Positions 8,581 through 17,883 of a stretch of 64,000 bases of DNA are shown piece by piece; the stretch's first letter is position 1; each line of letters starts with the position of its first letter. The stretch is from assembly GCF_900564155.1 (NCBI RefSeq), contig NZ_LS999839.1, forward strand, positions 5,825,097-5,889,096, read 5' to 3'. The translations under genes were made by a program, and so were the position numbers. Origin of the DNA: Pedobacter schmidteae (GTDB lineage: Bacteria; Bacteroidota; Bacteroidia; Sphingobacteriales; Sphingobacteriaceae). The notes beneath the pieces were generated by a model. The model was not told where the DNA came from, ran no database searches, and worked only from the letters and a program-made list of their open reading frames with translations.

Positions 8581-9492
8581 ATGATGAGATTAGTTTTTAT
8601 GGGTACACCCGATTTTGCAGTTGCTTCATTAAATGCATTGGTAGAAGCGGGATTTGACGTGGTTGGTGTAGTTACTGCAGCAGATAAACCTGCCGGGCGT
8701 GGTCAAAAGCTACAGGAAAGCGCAGTAAAACAATATGCTGTTGCAAAGGGCCTAAAAATATTACAACCCTTAAAGCTTAAAGATCCGGATTTTATTCAAG
8801 AATTGAAAGCTTTACAGGCCGACTTACAGGTGGTGGTTGCTTTTAGGATGCTGCCAACAATAGTTTGGGATATGCCTGCCAAAGGGACCATAAACCTTCA
8901 TGCCTCATTATTGCCTCAATATCGTGGAGCCGCCCCTATCAATCACGCCATTATAAACGGCGAAAAAGAAAGTGGGGTAACGACCTTCTTCTTAAAACAC
9001 GAAATAGATACCGGCGATGTGATTTTTTCAGAAAAAGTAGCAATTGCAAATGATGATACCGCGGGCGACCTGCACGACAAGCTAATGAATATTGGGGCAG
9101 ATTTACTTGTAAAAACTGTAAGGGCAATTGAAGCTGGCAACTATACAGAACAGCCGCAGCCGCAAAATGAGGAGTTAAAACACGCGCCTAAAATATTTAA
9201 AGAACATTGCCAGATAGACTGGAACCAACCGGTCCAAAGTATCTATAACCTTATTCGTGGTTTAAGTCCCTACCCTACGGCTTTTACCAGGTTGAATGAT
9301 AAAACGCTTAAAGTTTTTAAAGCCGAACTGGAAGAGAAAGAAACCGGTCTGGCAGCAGGTGCGTTTCTTTCCGATGGTAAAACTTATTTGAAGTTTGCCG
9401 CAAAAGACGGTTTCATCAAACTTACAGACCTGCAATATGAAGGTAAAAAACGAATGCAGGTAGATGAGTTTTTAAGGGGAATGCGACTATAG
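8581..9492 (+). CDS. fmt: Methionyl-tRNA formyltransferase
   Basis: The 303-residue enzyme transfers a formyl group from 10-formyl-THF to Met-tRNAi in the cytosol. The N-terminal formyltransferase fold opens with VFMGTPDFAV. The signature NLHASLLPQYRGAAPIN (about 102-118) contains the catalytic Asn-His region and the SLLPxxRG motif. HEIDTGDV (about 140) contributes the catalytic Asp. The C-terminal OB-like domain runs from about 205. The length is normal. Two ATGs in tandem (8581, 8584) follow AAAGG; the first is chosen. The gene stands alone between the divergent topoisomerase gene and the convergent aminotransferase gene. Confidence 0.96.
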   Translation: MMRLVFMGTPDFAVASLNALVEAGFDVVGVVTAADKPAGRGQKLQESAVKQYAVAKGLKILQPLKLKDPDFIQELKALQADLQVVVAFRMLPTIVWDMPAKGTINLHASLLPQYRGAAPINHAIINGEKESGVTTFFLKHEIDTGDVIFSEKVAIANDDTAGDLHDKLMNIGADLLVKTVRAIEAGNYTEQPQPQNEELKHAPKIFKEHCQIDWNQPVQSIYNLIRGLSPYPTAFTRLNDKTLKVFKAELEEKETGLAAGAFLSDGKTYLKFAAKDGFIKLTDLQYEGKKRMQVDEFLRGMRL

Positions 9493-9513
9493 CTTTATTT
9501 TCTCAAATCATGT

Positions 9514-10353
9514 TCACATGTCATTTAACCGGGCACTTAGCAACTTGGTCATCTCATTAAAGTAACGTTTGCGGCCATAGCCCATTACCCACCTGATACC
9601 ACTAATGGCATTGGTGACAAATACCTCTTCGGCGGCTTTTAATATTTCAGGATTTATCTGTGCCTCAACTACCGCAATTTCGTGCGTTTTGGCCATATTC
9701 ATCACCACATTGCGCATTACCCCCGCTACGCAGCCTTCAGATAGGGCTGGGGTATAAATGGTTTTATCATAAACCACAAAAATATTAGAACTGATACTTT
9801 CACATAAAAAACCATGCTGATTCAAAATAAAAACATCATCAAGCTGATGCTGCTTCTTGTATAGTCCGGCCATTACATATAACAACGAACTACTTGTTTT
9901 GTAGTTAGAAAGGCTGTTTACAGGTTTGGTCAGTTCATCAAAAACATCAATGATCAGTCCTTTTCTATTCAGTTCATAATTGTTTTCTTCCAAAGAAGAC
10001 GCTTCTAAAACATAACCCGATTTATTGCTGTTGGGGGTATATAATCCATCGCCAGCTCTATAAACCGAAAGCCGAAAACGAACATTGTCTTTCAGCTTAT
10101 TTTTTTTGCATAGCTCGGCAGTTTTCTGCTTCAAAAAGTACTCATCAAGCAAAGTACTACCATCCATTTTCAGAGCTTTCATTCCTGCCCTAAGGCGATC
10201 GGCATGCATCTCGGCAAATTTGAGCTTGCCGTTACACATGCGTATCGTCTCGAAGAGGCCGTCGCCGTATTTAAATCCCCGGTTTGCCGCCGTCAGGATT
10301 GGATGATTGATGAGAACAAACTCATCGTTATGTAAGATATAATCGTGCTGCAT
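9514..10353 (-). CDS. PLP-dependent class IV aminotransferase (PabC/IlvE/Dat fold)
   Basis: The 279-residue protein has the fold-type IV signature: GFKYGDGLFETIR near 26-38, the PLP lysine in NYKTSSS (Lys152), and a C-terminal phosphate-binding region around EVFVTNAISG. The family covers branched-chain and D-amino acid aminotransferases and 4-amino-4-deoxychorismate lyase (PabC). GDGLFETIR resembles PabC and Dat types more than classical IlvE. A PabB-type gene lies about 29 kb away in this window, which is compatible with a PabC role, but this is not proof. The gene sits 16 bases downstream of the pseudouridine synthase gene on the same strand, so the two are probably co-transcribed. Confidence 0.85.
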   Translation of the reverse strand: MQHDYILHNDEFVLINHPILTAANRGFKYGDGLFETIRMCNGKLKFAEMHADRLRAGMKALKMDGSTLLDEYFLKQKTAELCKKNKLKDNVRFRLSVYRAGDGLYTPNSNKSGYVLEASSLEENNYELNRKGLIIDVFDELTKPVNSLSNYKTSSSLLYVMAGLYKKQHQLDDVFILNQHGFLCESISSNIFVVYDKTIYTPALSEGCVAGVMRNVVMNMAKTHEIAVVEAQINPEILKAAEEVFVTNAISGIRWVMGYGRKRYFNEMTKLLSARLNDM

Positions 10354-10369
10354 TTATTGTGACAAAGCG

Positions 10370-11401
10370 TTAGGATGGTTGTACAATGTAATTTCTCCAT
10401 TTATTCAATGCTGAATCGAAATCGGAAGGCAAAGATGCTTCAAATTCCATATACTTTTTAGTCCGCGGATGAATAAATCCTAAAGTTTGTGCATGCAATG
10501 CCTGACGAGGTAAAATATCAAAACAATTACTTACAAACTGCTTATACTTGGTAAAGGTTGTTCCCTTTAAAATTTTATCTCCGCCATAGTTGGCGTCGTT
10601 AAACAAAGGATGCCCGATGTGTTGCATATGCGCTCTGATTTGATGTGTACGGCCAGTTTCCAGCTGACAACTGATTAAAGTTACATAACCTAAACGTTCT
10701 AACACCTTATAATGTGTTACCGACCACTTACCTTTTTCTTCATCATCGTACACATCCATGATAATCCGGTTCTTAGCGCTGCGCCCGATATACCCAGTCA
10801 CTGTGCCATCCTGCTCAATATCGCCCCAGGCTAATGCTACATATTTACGGGTAATGGTATGATCAAAAAACTGTTTGGCCAGCTTGGTCATGGTCATTTC
10901 ATTTTTACTGATCAGCAACAGACCCGAAGTATCTTTGTCAATACGATGCACCAGGCCTGGCCTCCCTTCATTACCAGGCAATTGCGGCAATTGTTCAAAA
11001 TGAAAAGCAAGGGCATTCACCAGGGTTCCGGTATAGTTGTTGTAGCCCGGATGTACAACCATTCCGGCAACCTTATTTACAACCAGCAGGTCATCGTCCT
11101 CATACACAATATCCAAAGGAATATCTTCCGGATAAACTTCTGTATCACGCGGTGGATGAGGAAATACAATTGAAATTTCATCAGCAGGTTTCACCTTGTA
11201 GCTGGGTTTAACTGTTTTCTGATTGACCAGTACATTTCCAGCATCTATGGCATTTTGGATGCGGTTACGCGACGCATTTTCCATACGGTGCATCAAAAAC
11301 TTATCGATGCGCAACAAAGACTGTCCTTTATCCACAACAATGTTAAAATGTTCGTATAAATCCTGTTCCTCTAATTCCGTCGCTGTATAGCTGTTTTCCA
11401 T
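10370..11401 (-). CDS. RluD-family 23S rRNA pseudouridine synthase
   Basis: 343 residues. An S4 RNA-binding domain (about 28-85) is followed by the RluA/RluD catalytic domain. The catalytic motif HRIDKDTSGLL places the essential Asp at 155. Later motifs are RKYVALAWG, TGRTHQIRAHM and GHPLFND. The enzyme isomerises specific uridines in large-subunit rRNA; RluD proper acts on helix 69. Bacteroidota usually carry several paralogues, so the exact target is left open. It heads a likely two-gene unit with the class IV aminotransferase. A possible -7 element on the minus strand (CAAAACTA read on plus, 11472-11479) lies about 70 bases upstream. Confidence 0.92.
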   Translation of the reverse strand: MENSYTATELEEQDLYEHFNIVVDKGQSLLRIDKFLMHRMENASRNRIQNAIDAGNVLVNQKTVKPSYKVKPADEISIVFPHPPRDTEVYPEDIPLDIVYEDDDLLVVNKVAGMVVHPGYNNYTGTLVNALAFHFEQLPQLPGNEGRPGLVHRIDKDTSGLLLISKNEMTMTKLAKQFFDHTITRKYVALAWGDIEQDGTVTGYIGRSAKNRIIMDVYDDEEKGKWSVTHYKVLERLGYVTLISCQLETGRTHQIRAHMQHIGHPLFNDANYGGDKILKGTTFTKYKQFVSNCFDILPRQALHAQTLGFIHPRTKKYMEFEASLPSDFDSALNKWRNYIVQPS

Positions 11402-11756
11402 GTAATTTCTATTCCAATTTTATCCGTAGCGGAACTTTGCGCAGCAATTTGGCTTTGCCGATTCCATCTTGCAAAACTAATCTTTAACAATTACATATTT
11501 AAAAAGAAATTGGTCTGCTTTTTGTTAAGTTACACCACATACCTAATTAAAAATTGATGAAACCGATAGCAACCTGTCCCATTCTTACCGTTCCTACCGG
11601 GCACAACGGTTTCAGCATTAGTGCAAAAACTAAATGAATCGCTTATGAAAAACTTTACTCAAAACGTCAAAATCATCCTTAATTTTTTTCCTTACCTGCT
11701 TAAAAAGATTTATTTTAAACAGTAATAGCTGGCAAAAGGCATCTATATTTGCATAG
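11402..11756. other. 355-base intergenic region between divergent genes
   Basis: No convincing gene is present. There is a minus-strand -7-like element at 11472-11479 for the pseudouridine synthase unit and a plus-strand TATATTTG at 11744-11751 just before the next gene. A short 6-bp inverted repeat, ACCGTT/AACGGT (11587-11592 and 11605-11610), and a 26-codon open frame at 11557-11637 have no further support. Confidence 0.55.
11744..11751 (+). promoter_or_regulatory. Bacteroidota -7 element (TATATTTG) immediately before the start codon
   Basis: TATATTTG matches the TAnnTTTG consensus of the primary Bacteroidota sigma factor. The ATG follows only five bases after the element, so the transcript would have almost no leader. 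No TTTG is found 19 bases upstream, which lowers confidence. Confidence 0.4.
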
Positions 11757-12635
11757 ATGTTTACAGACACCAACAGCCCACTTCAACAATTAAAGAGTTT
11801 TTCTGAGTCACAAGTGCTGGTCAAAAGAGATGATCTGATTGACCCATACGTGTCGGGAAACAAATGGCGTAAGCTAAAATACATTTTAGCCAATGCTGTA
11901 GCGAACCAGAAAACGGAATTGGTAACCTTTGGTGGAGCTTATTCCAATCATTTGGTGGCCACCGCAGCTGCCTGTGCAAAGCAAGGCCTAAAAAGTACTG
12001 CCTTTGTGCGTGGGGACGAAAAAGAATGTCTGCAAAACGAAATGCTCATGCTATGTCGGCTGTTTGGTATGCAGTTGATTTATACCGACAGGCAAAGCTA
12101 TAGGAATAAAGCACTATTATTTGAAACTCATTTTGGCAAAAATAAAGATGCCATTTTTGTAGATGAAGGTGGCGCTAGCCCCGAGGCCGTTAAAGGTTGT
12201 GCAGAGATCATTGCCGAACTGCCTGCTGATGTGGATCATTTGTTTTGCGCCGCAGGAACAGGAACTACTGCCGCAGGATTGCTTACCGGTATCTATCAAC
12301 TCGGATTAAAAACACAACTTCATGTGATACCCGTTTTAAAAGGCGGAGATTTTATCGCTACCGAAATTGAAAAATATACTGGTCGCACCGACCAGCTTTT
12401 GCTACACACCGGGTACCATTTTGGCGGTTATGCAAAAACATCTCCCCTTTTAATTGATTTCATTAAAAAATTTACCGCCACAGAAGGCTTGCTGATTGAT
12501 CCGGTATATACAGGAAAAATGTTTTACGCCCTTCAGCATTTGTCGACAACCCAATATTTTAAACCAACTGATAAAATTGTGGCTTTGCATACCGGAGGCC
12601 TGCTTGGCCTGATGGGAATGAAAGCTTTATTCTAG
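11757..12635 (+). CDS. D-cysteine desulfhydrase / ACC deaminase family PLP enzyme
   Basis: A 292-residue fold-type II PLP enzyme. SGNKWRKLKY contains the PLP lysine (Lys36), and GGAYSNHLVATAAAC (about 61-75) matches the Ser-Asn-His substrate-binding loop of this family. CAAGTGTTAAG near 163 is the phosphate-binding glycine loop, and HTGGLLG near 281 closes the active site. The family includes 1-aminocyclopropane-1-carboxylate deaminase, which makes 2-oxobutyrate and ammonia, and D-cysteine desulfhydrase, which makes pyruvate, sulfide and ammonia. In bacteria outside the rhizosphere the desulfhydrase activity is the commoner finding, but I cannot separate them here. The protein is somewhat shorter than the usual 330 residues. 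The gene stands alone. Confidence 0.85.
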   Translation: MFTDTNSPLQQLKSFSESQVLVKRDDLIDPYVSGNKWRKLKYILANAVANQKTELVTFGGAYSNHLVATAAACAKQGLKSTAFVRGDEKECLQNEMLMLCRLFGMQLIYTDRQSYRNKALLFETHFGKNKDAIFVDEGGASPEAVKGCAEIIAELPADVDHLFCAAGTGTTAAGLLTGIYQLGLKTQLHVIPVLKGGDFIATEIEKYTGRTDQLLLHTGYHFGGYAKTSPLLIDFIKKFTATEGLLIDPVYTGKMFYALQHLSTTQYFKPTDKIVALHTGGLLGLMGMKALF

Positions 12636-12639
12636 CCTA

Positions 12640-12669
12640 TTGACATTGTCAAAGATATGATTACCTTTG
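12640..12669 (+). promoter_or_regulatory. Promoter of the first susC/susD pair
   Basis: TTG at 12640-12642 and TACCTTTG at 12662-12669 are separated by 19 bases, matching the -33 and -7 elements of Bacteroidota housekeeping promoters. The susC start codon lies 72 bases downstream of the -7 element. Confidence 0.6.
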
Positions 12670-12741
12670 CGGCAATTATCCTTATTTAGACTTATAATAA
12701 ATAATAAGGTAAAAGGGGAATCGAAGACAATCAAAATTTAT

Positions 12742-15585
12742 ATGGGTAAAATTTTTACAATTTTAGGATTTGTGTATTTTTTTAGTTTAACTGCAAACGC
12801 GCAGACACTTAAGGGTACCATATATGATAAAACCAATAAGCTCAGCATTCCCGGAGCCAGTATTCTGATTAAGGAAAGGCCCAAAGCCGGGGTAATGGCC
12901 GATGGTAAAGGAAACTTTAGTATCGATATCAATCAAGGCGAAACGCTCCTGGTTAAAATAGTAGGTTACAAACCATTTCAAAAATCATATGCTTCAATTC
13001 CTGCGGGTCACCAGGACATCTATCTGGAACCTGGTCTGGCTTTAGATGAAATCATGATTACCGCCAGTCTGGCCAATTCAAGGAGTAAAAAAGCCATCGG
13101 AACCAATATAGATCATATTGACGCAGCAGCTGTAGTGGCCACCAGCAATCCATCTTCATTGGCCGATTTGGTAAATGGACGCATCAGTGGTGCACAGGTA
13201 TACAACACAAATGGAAAAGTGGGCATGCCTATCCGGTTTGACATCCGTTCGGCAGCTACATTTAGCATGGAGCGCGATCCTTTGATTTTTATAGACGGCG
13301 TACGCTACAACAATGGCAATACTGCTGATGTAAACTCTTCTCAGGAGGCTATGAGCGCATTGAACGATTTACCGATGAATGATATTGCGTCTATTGACGT
13401 CATCAAAGGCCCCGCAGCAGCTGCGTCTTATGGCGCCGAAGCGGCCAATGGTGTTATAATTATTCAAACCAAACGCGGCTTAAGTGATAAAAAAGGCATC
13501 TCAATAAATGCCAAATATACTGGCGGCTTTAGCGAATTGGCCAACAAATATGATCAGTATGTAAACAACGATGCATTGAATAACTTTTTTGTACGAGGCG
13601 CACAAAATCAGTTTTACGCCAACTTATCAGCACAATTTGATGCATCAAACAGCTTGTTCTTTTCTGCCAACTCAAACAGAACGGCAGGTACCATACCGGG
13701 CAATCAAGATAATAGACAAACTTTTCGTGCTGGGTATGACCTGACAAAAGATCGTTTTAAACTCGCATTCAGTGCAGGATATGTAAAAGGAAAACTAGGT
13801 ATCCCGCAATCCGCATCCGGACGTGACGATGCCATCTGGAATTTAATGCGCGATCAGACTCCCTGGCCCTTCATTTCAGAAGAAAGCTGGAGAGCCATTC
13901 AAAAAAGTTATGCCAACGACCGCTTTACCGGTAGCTTAAAACTAAATTATACCTTTCCCTTAGGCATTAAAATGGAGACATTGGTAGGTTTAGACCTGAA
14001 TAATATTGAAGGCTTAAATTACCTTCCTTATGGTTTCCTGCAAGGAACCAATACTACAGGCAGCAAGCAAATCAGCGACCGGCGCAACCAGAATATGAAC
14101 TGGGATGTTAAGCTTTCACGTAACTTTGTACTGGACAGTAAATGGCAGTTAAACCTCTCCATGTTATCACAGTTAACACAAGCCAAAGAACGTGTAAATG
14201 GAATTAGTGTAAGAGGCTTTGCTATACCTGGCATCAGCAATATTTCATCTGCATCAGAGATTCTGGGTACAACAGATACTGATTTTGAAAAACGAACGCA
14301 CGGTATCTATGGTGAAGCATTTTTGAGCTATAACAACCAACTGTTTATCAACGCCGGACTTAGAAGAGATGTTTCTAATATGATTGGACGCAACGTTGCC
14401 AGCATCTGGTACCCTACTGTCAGTGTAGCCTACAACATTAACCAATTGGATTTCCTAAAAGGAAAGGTAGACGAATGGAAATTAAGGGCTGCATATGGCG
14501 AATCGGGCCGTTTGCCATACCCCAACGATGCACAAACGGCATATTTAGTAGAGAACTCGTCATTTGGCACCCTGATAAAACCCCTGCGGAAGGGCAATCC
14601 TGATATCAAGCCTGAGAGAACAGGAGAATTTGAACTGGGCACAGACATCAGCATTTTCAAACAACGTCTTTCTTTTACTTACTATCAACAAAATACCCGT
14701 GATGCTATTGTTTATACCACCCTGTTGCCTTCATTAGGCTGGCCGTCCACTTTAAGCGGAGATTATCCTGAAAATGTGGGTAAAATAAGAGGTAAAGGGA
14801 TAGAAATATCTTACAACAGTAGAATATTCACCAGCGGAAACCAAAAACATAGCTTAGACTTTTTCGCAATTTTCAATCATCAGTCTAACAAGGTAATTAA
14901 TTCCGGTGGCAAGGATATTGTGAGTACGGTAAATCTGATCCGTGAAGGATTACCAGCCTTTTCATTTTATACCGGAGTTTCGGAAGGAGCTGTTTTTAAC
15001 AGCAGCGGCGTATATACCGGGGCAAAAGAAAGTGCAGCGCAGGTATTGGGCAAGCCATTTCCTACCTATAATGGATCTTTTGGCTTCAATCTTCAGCTGG
15101 TTAGCAATCTTCGTTTGCAATCTTTATTTACCTATTCGCAAGGTGCAAAAGTATACAACATCTCCAACAGAAATGTGGCCAGTCAGGGTAACAACTACAA
15201 AATTAGTGAAGATTTAAAAGCAAAACTTGCCACACAAACTCCTGGAGCTGCAGATTATATCGCTACAGCAAACGAACTATCGAAATATGCAGGTCCGCGT
15301 GGCAATTTTATTGAGAAGGCCGACTTCATCAGACTTAGTAACTTAACCATTTCTTACGATCTGGGCAGCTGGGCAAAGAAACAAACCAATGGCATCCTAA
15401 AAAATTGTATGCTTTCAATAACCGGTAATAACCTTTGGTTGAAAACCAATTATGGAGGCATTGAGCCCCAGATTGACTCTCAGGGTGGTAGCAAAAGAAC
15501 CAGAGGTATCAGCTATCTGTCGTCGGACTGGACAGCTGTTCCGGCACCGCGCAGCTATGCATTTAGTTTAAATATTGGATTTTAA
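12742..15585 (+). CDS. SusC/RagA-type TonB-linked outer membrane transporter (no STN domain)
   Basis: A 947-residue TonB-dependent transporter. ATG 12742 is chosen because it opens directly onto a signal peptide (GKIFTILGFVYFFSLTANAQ); the frame also extends to a TTG at 12667, which would bury that signal. A carboxypeptidase-regulatory-like domain begins with LKGTIYDKTNKLSIPGAS. The plug contains PLIFIDGVRYN and IDVIKGPAAAASYGAEAANG, and the long beta-barrel ends in aromatic FSLNIGF. Unlike the second SusC in this window it has no STN signalling domain. Together with the SusD-like lipoprotein that follows after 33 bases it should import an oligomeric nutrient (glycan or peptide); no degradative enzyme nearby reveals which. 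Confidence 0.92.
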   Translation: MGKIFTILGFVYFFSLTANAQTLKGTIYDKTNKLSIPGASILIKERPKAGVMADGKGNFSIDINQGETLLVKIVGYKPFQKSYASIPAGHQDIYLEPGLALDEIMITASLANSRSKKAIGTNIDHIDAAAVVATSNPSSLADLVNGRISGAQVYNTNGKVGMPIRFDIRSAATFSMERDPLIFIDGVRYNNGNTADVNSSQEAMSALNDLPMNDIASIDVIKGPAAAASYGAEAANGVIIIQTKRGLSDKKGISINAKYTGGFSELANKYDQYVNNDALNNFFVRGAQNQFYANLSAQFDASNSLFFSANSNRTAGTIPGNQDNRQTFRAGYDLTKDRFKLAFSAGYVKGKLGIPQSASGRDDAIWNLMRDQTPWPFISEESWRAIQKSYANDRFTGSLKLNYTFPLGIKMETLVGLDLNNIEGLNYLPYGFLQGTNTTGSKQISDRRNQNMNWDVKLSRNFVLDSKWQLNLSMLSQLTQAKERVNGISVRGFAIPGISNISSASEILGTTDTDFEKRTHGIYGEAFLSYNNQLFINAGLRRDVSNMIGRNVASIWYPTVSVAYNINQLDFLKGKVDEWKLRAAYGESGRLPYPNDAQTAYLVENSSFGTLIKPLRKGNPDIKPERTGEFELGTDISIFKQRLSFTYYQQNTRDAIVYTTLLPSLGWPSTLSGDYPENVGKIRGKGIEISYNSRIFTSGNQKHSLDFFAIFNHQSNKVINSGGKDIVSTVNLIREGLPAFSFYTGVSEGAVFNSSGVYTGAKESAAQVLGKPFPTYNGSFGFNLQLVSNLRLQSLFTYSQGAKVYNISNRNVASQGNNYKISEDLKAKLATQTPGAADYIATANELSKYAGPRGNFIEKADFIRLSNLTISYDLGSWAKKQTNGILKNCMLSITGNNLWLKTNYGGIEPQIDSQGGSKRTRGISYLSSDWTAVPAPRSYAFSLNIGF

Positions 15586-15618
15586 TCAGGTCTGTTGATG
15601 GACTTTTATCATAAAATT

Positions 15619-16860
15619 ATGTTAGTTAAAACAAAAAAATTCTGGAGAACAGGTATAGTTTTAGTCGCCACAATACTCTTGTCATCATGTGATAAATGGG
15701 TAAACGACACCAAATTACCAGATAATACAATTGATGAGACACAGTTGAATAACATACAAATGCTGGGGCGTATAGACAAGGGTGTATATGTGAACGGGCC
15801 TATCATTGCCGGTGTATGGCGGGCAGGAGCTACTTCTGCTGCCGACCTGCTTGTGGCATCCGGTGCTATTACAGATGAGATCAGTTCCACAGCTGTTCCC
15901 AACTCTCCATTCTATAAAGAGCTGGATGAGGACAAATTGAGTCCGGACAACACATCATTGTTCAGTGTGTGGTCTAACGTTCAAAACTATCGTGCGCGTG
16001 CCGAAGATGCCATACGCATAGCAGAGGCCTTAAACCCAACCGAGGCCGACCTGATTAAGGTAAAACAGAATGCCCTGGTATACGCAAAATTACATGCAGG
16101 CTATGCCTGGATGCTGATGGCCGACTACTTTAGTGTAAGCAATACCAGCAAAAGCGTGTATGCCGATCATAAAGAAGTTACCCATGCAGAAGCTTACGCA
16201 AAAGCCCAAAGTTATTGGGAGCAAGCTATTCCAACAGCAGGCGACGTTGAAAAAAGGTTATTACATTCACTACTCGCCAAATTAGGTATGTATACAGGTA
16301 ATTACACTCTTGCCGTTGCCCACATTAACCAGTCTTTTAATACCACCGAAAATTTTAGCTTCTTAAATACAGTAGGCACCGTTAGCAATGGTTTTTTCAA
16401 TGCCTTAAACGTCAATTCGAGAGATGCAGCTGTAGATGCGACCTTGGTTGCAGCATTAACCACCGCAGCAGAAAAGGCCCGCAACCCAGTGGCAAAAGCC
16501 GCAAAAGGCCATTGGTCCCTTACTTTATTCAAAGAAAGAGACCCCTTGGTGGTAACCGATTACGACGAGATGCAACTGATCAGAGCAGAGTTGACCATAA
16601 GAGGCTTTCCTCAAGGCGATGCAACTGCATTGGTTAATTCAGTAATTGCTAAATATGACGCCACTGGATTGTCTAACAAACCAGCGGTATCACAACTCAC
16701 GTTAAATGACATGGTTGCCATCCGCAGAACTTTCCTGTCATACAGAGGTACCCGCTTAATTGACCTGAGAAGATTTAATCTGAACGGAGACCTTACTCCC
16801 GGTTTTACGCAAAGAAAATGGCAATGGATAGGCGTGCCCGAAATTGAAGCTAAAAGTTAA
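15619..16860 (+). CDS. Short SusD-like outer membrane lipoprotein
   Basis: A lipoprotein of 413 residues. The signal is VLVATILLSSC. The start is uncertain: ATG 15619 gives a compact signal with a Lys/Arg n-region, while ATG 15598 would add seven residues. The body is helical and TPR-like, with KLHAGYAWMLMADYF, DEMQLIRAEL and the C-terminal FLSYRGTRLIDLRRF, which matches the end region of SusD/RagB proteins. It is shorter than typical SusD (about 480-600 residues) and diverged. As partner of the preceding SusC it should cap the barrel and bind the substrate at the cell surface. The next gene begins about 70 bases further on, so all three may be one transcript. Confidence 0.8.
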   Translation: MLVKTKKFWRTGIVLVATILLSSCDKWVNDTKLPDNTIDETQLNNIQMLGRIDKGVYVNGPIIAGVWRAGATSAADLLVASGAITDEISSTAVPNSPFYKELDEDKLSPDNTSLFSVWSNVQNYRARAEDAIRIAEALNPTEADLIKVKQNALVYAKLHAGYAWMLMADYFSVSNTSKSVYADHKEVTHAEAYAKAQSYWEQAIPTAGDVEKRLLHSLLAKLGMYTGNYTLAVAHINQSFNTTENFSFLNTVGTVSNGFFNALNVNSRDAAVDATLVAALTTAAEKARNPVAKAAKGHWSLTLFKERDPLVVTDYDEMQLIRAELTIRGFPQGDATALVNSVIAKYDATGLSNKPAVSQLTLNDMVAIRRTFLSYRGTRLIDLRRFNLNGDLTPGFTQRKWQWIGVPEIEAKS

Positions 16861-16927
16861 GGAATTGCTTAACCTTAACTTCAATTTGCAGGGATATTCG
16901 TATTTTGCGCCAAATTTTGGAGACCGG

Positions 16928-17773
16928 GTGCAAGAAAATATAAAGAAAAATATAGCGCTAATTGTACACGCCTGCGACAGGTACGAACTATTATTTAAGG
17001 GGTTTGAATATTTCTTTTCAAAAAACTGGAACTTTGAAATTCCCTTAAAGTACTATTTTGCCACTGAAGAGAAATCCGTAAATATGGTGCATTTCACCAA
17101 TATTAAATCGGGAAAAGGAGAATGGAGCGACAGACTCTCCAACCTTTTGGACCAGATTGACGAAGAATATGTCATCTACTTTCAGGAAGATATGTGGTTG
17201 AACAAGCCGGTAGACAAAGATTTCTTCAAGGAGTTAATTGAAATGACTTTAACTCATCGATGGCCACTCGTTAAACTTAACTCTTCGGAGGTTTTTAAAA
17301 CAAATGCTACAGATCTTTACATAAAAGGATTTAACGTATCCTTGCTAAACAATCAGGAAAGTGGTTTTCTGATGTCACACCAGGTATCGCTTTGGAACAA
17401 AAAATTTTTAAAACAACAATTAAAGCCGGGCGAACATCCCTGGCGTAATGAAAGGAAGGGCACCAAGCGTTTGAGAAAACTAGATCCGGAAATCAGGCAC
17501 GTGGATTATTTTGCAGAAAACGGTAATGCTGCCATAAATAAAAATGCCACGGAAATAATCAGAAGTGAATACCAAAGCATCTCTTTTAATGCCACACTTC
17601 ATCAAAATACAATTCCATTTTTAGAAAAACTTAAAACTGATCCTGATGTAGCGGCATATACTGCCCAACTTATCCACAATTATACCCATCAACTAACCCA
17701 TGATGGTAAGCCTAAACCCTTAAAAAAAGACGTGTTTAAGCAGATTAAAGATTGGTTAAAAGGAAAATCATAA
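16928..17773 (+). CDS. Unrecognised cytosolic protein, glycosyltransferase-like
   Basis: I do not recognise a named family. The GTG at 16928 gives 281 residues that begin QENIKKNIALIVHACDRYELL. A TTG at 16844 would add 28 residues and overlap the SusD gene by 17 bases, and looks less likely. There is no signal peptide or membrane segment. ALIVHACDRYELLFKGFEYF near the start and YVIYFQEDMWLNKPVD in the middle resemble the nucleotide-sugar-binding start and acidic metal-binding patch of GT-A glycosyltransferases. Conserved-looking Trp, His and Asp residues lie around HPWRNERKG and EIRHVDYF. The Lys-rich C-terminus suggests a membrane-surface or nucleic-acid contact. A sugar-transferase role is inference only. 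It is on the same strand as the SusCD pair but may have its own promoter. Confidence 0.6.
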   Translation: MQENIKKNIALIVHACDRYELLFKGFEYFFSKNWNFEIPLKYYFATEEKSVNMVHFTNIKSGKGEWSDRLSNLLDQIDEEYVIYFQEDMWLNKPVDKDFFKELIEMTLTHRWPLVKLNSSEVFKTNATDLYIKGFNVSLLNNQESGFLMSHQVSLWNKKFLKQQLKPGEHPWRNERKGTKRLRKLDPEIRHVDYFAENGNAAINKNATEIIRSEYQSISFNATLHQNTIPFLEKLKTDPDVAAYTAQLIHNYTHQLTHDGKPKPLKKDVFKQIKDWLKGKS

Positions 17774-17830
17774 ATATTATTTCATAGTCTTAATTATTTC
17801 GTATATTATGTAACATATTGCTTACAGGGT

Positions 17831-17852
17831 CAAATTTTCGGTGCAAAATTTG
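17831..17852. repeat. Inverted repeat upstream of PAS histidine kinase
   Basis: CAAATTTT (17831-17838) and AAAATTTG (17845-17852) form a perfect 8-bp inverted repeat around six bases. It lies 31 bases before the kinase start codon. No T-run follows, so an operator or RNA hairpin is likelier than a terminator. AT-richness makes chance possible. Confidence 0.35.
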
Positions 17853-17883
17853 CTTAATAAGTAATAGTTAGGGGTAACATTTT

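Noticed and set aside
10859..11173. Plus-strand 104-codon frame inside the pseudouridine synthase gene
   Set aside because: Antisense shadow of a well-recognised enzyme.
11557..11637. 26-codon open frame in the spacer before the desulfhydrase homologue
   Set aside because: Too short, no ribosome-binding or conservation evidence.
12667..12741. TTG-initiated N-terminal extension of the first SusC
   Set aside because: It overlaps the -7 element and would bury the signal peptide; ATG 12742 gives a normal export signal.
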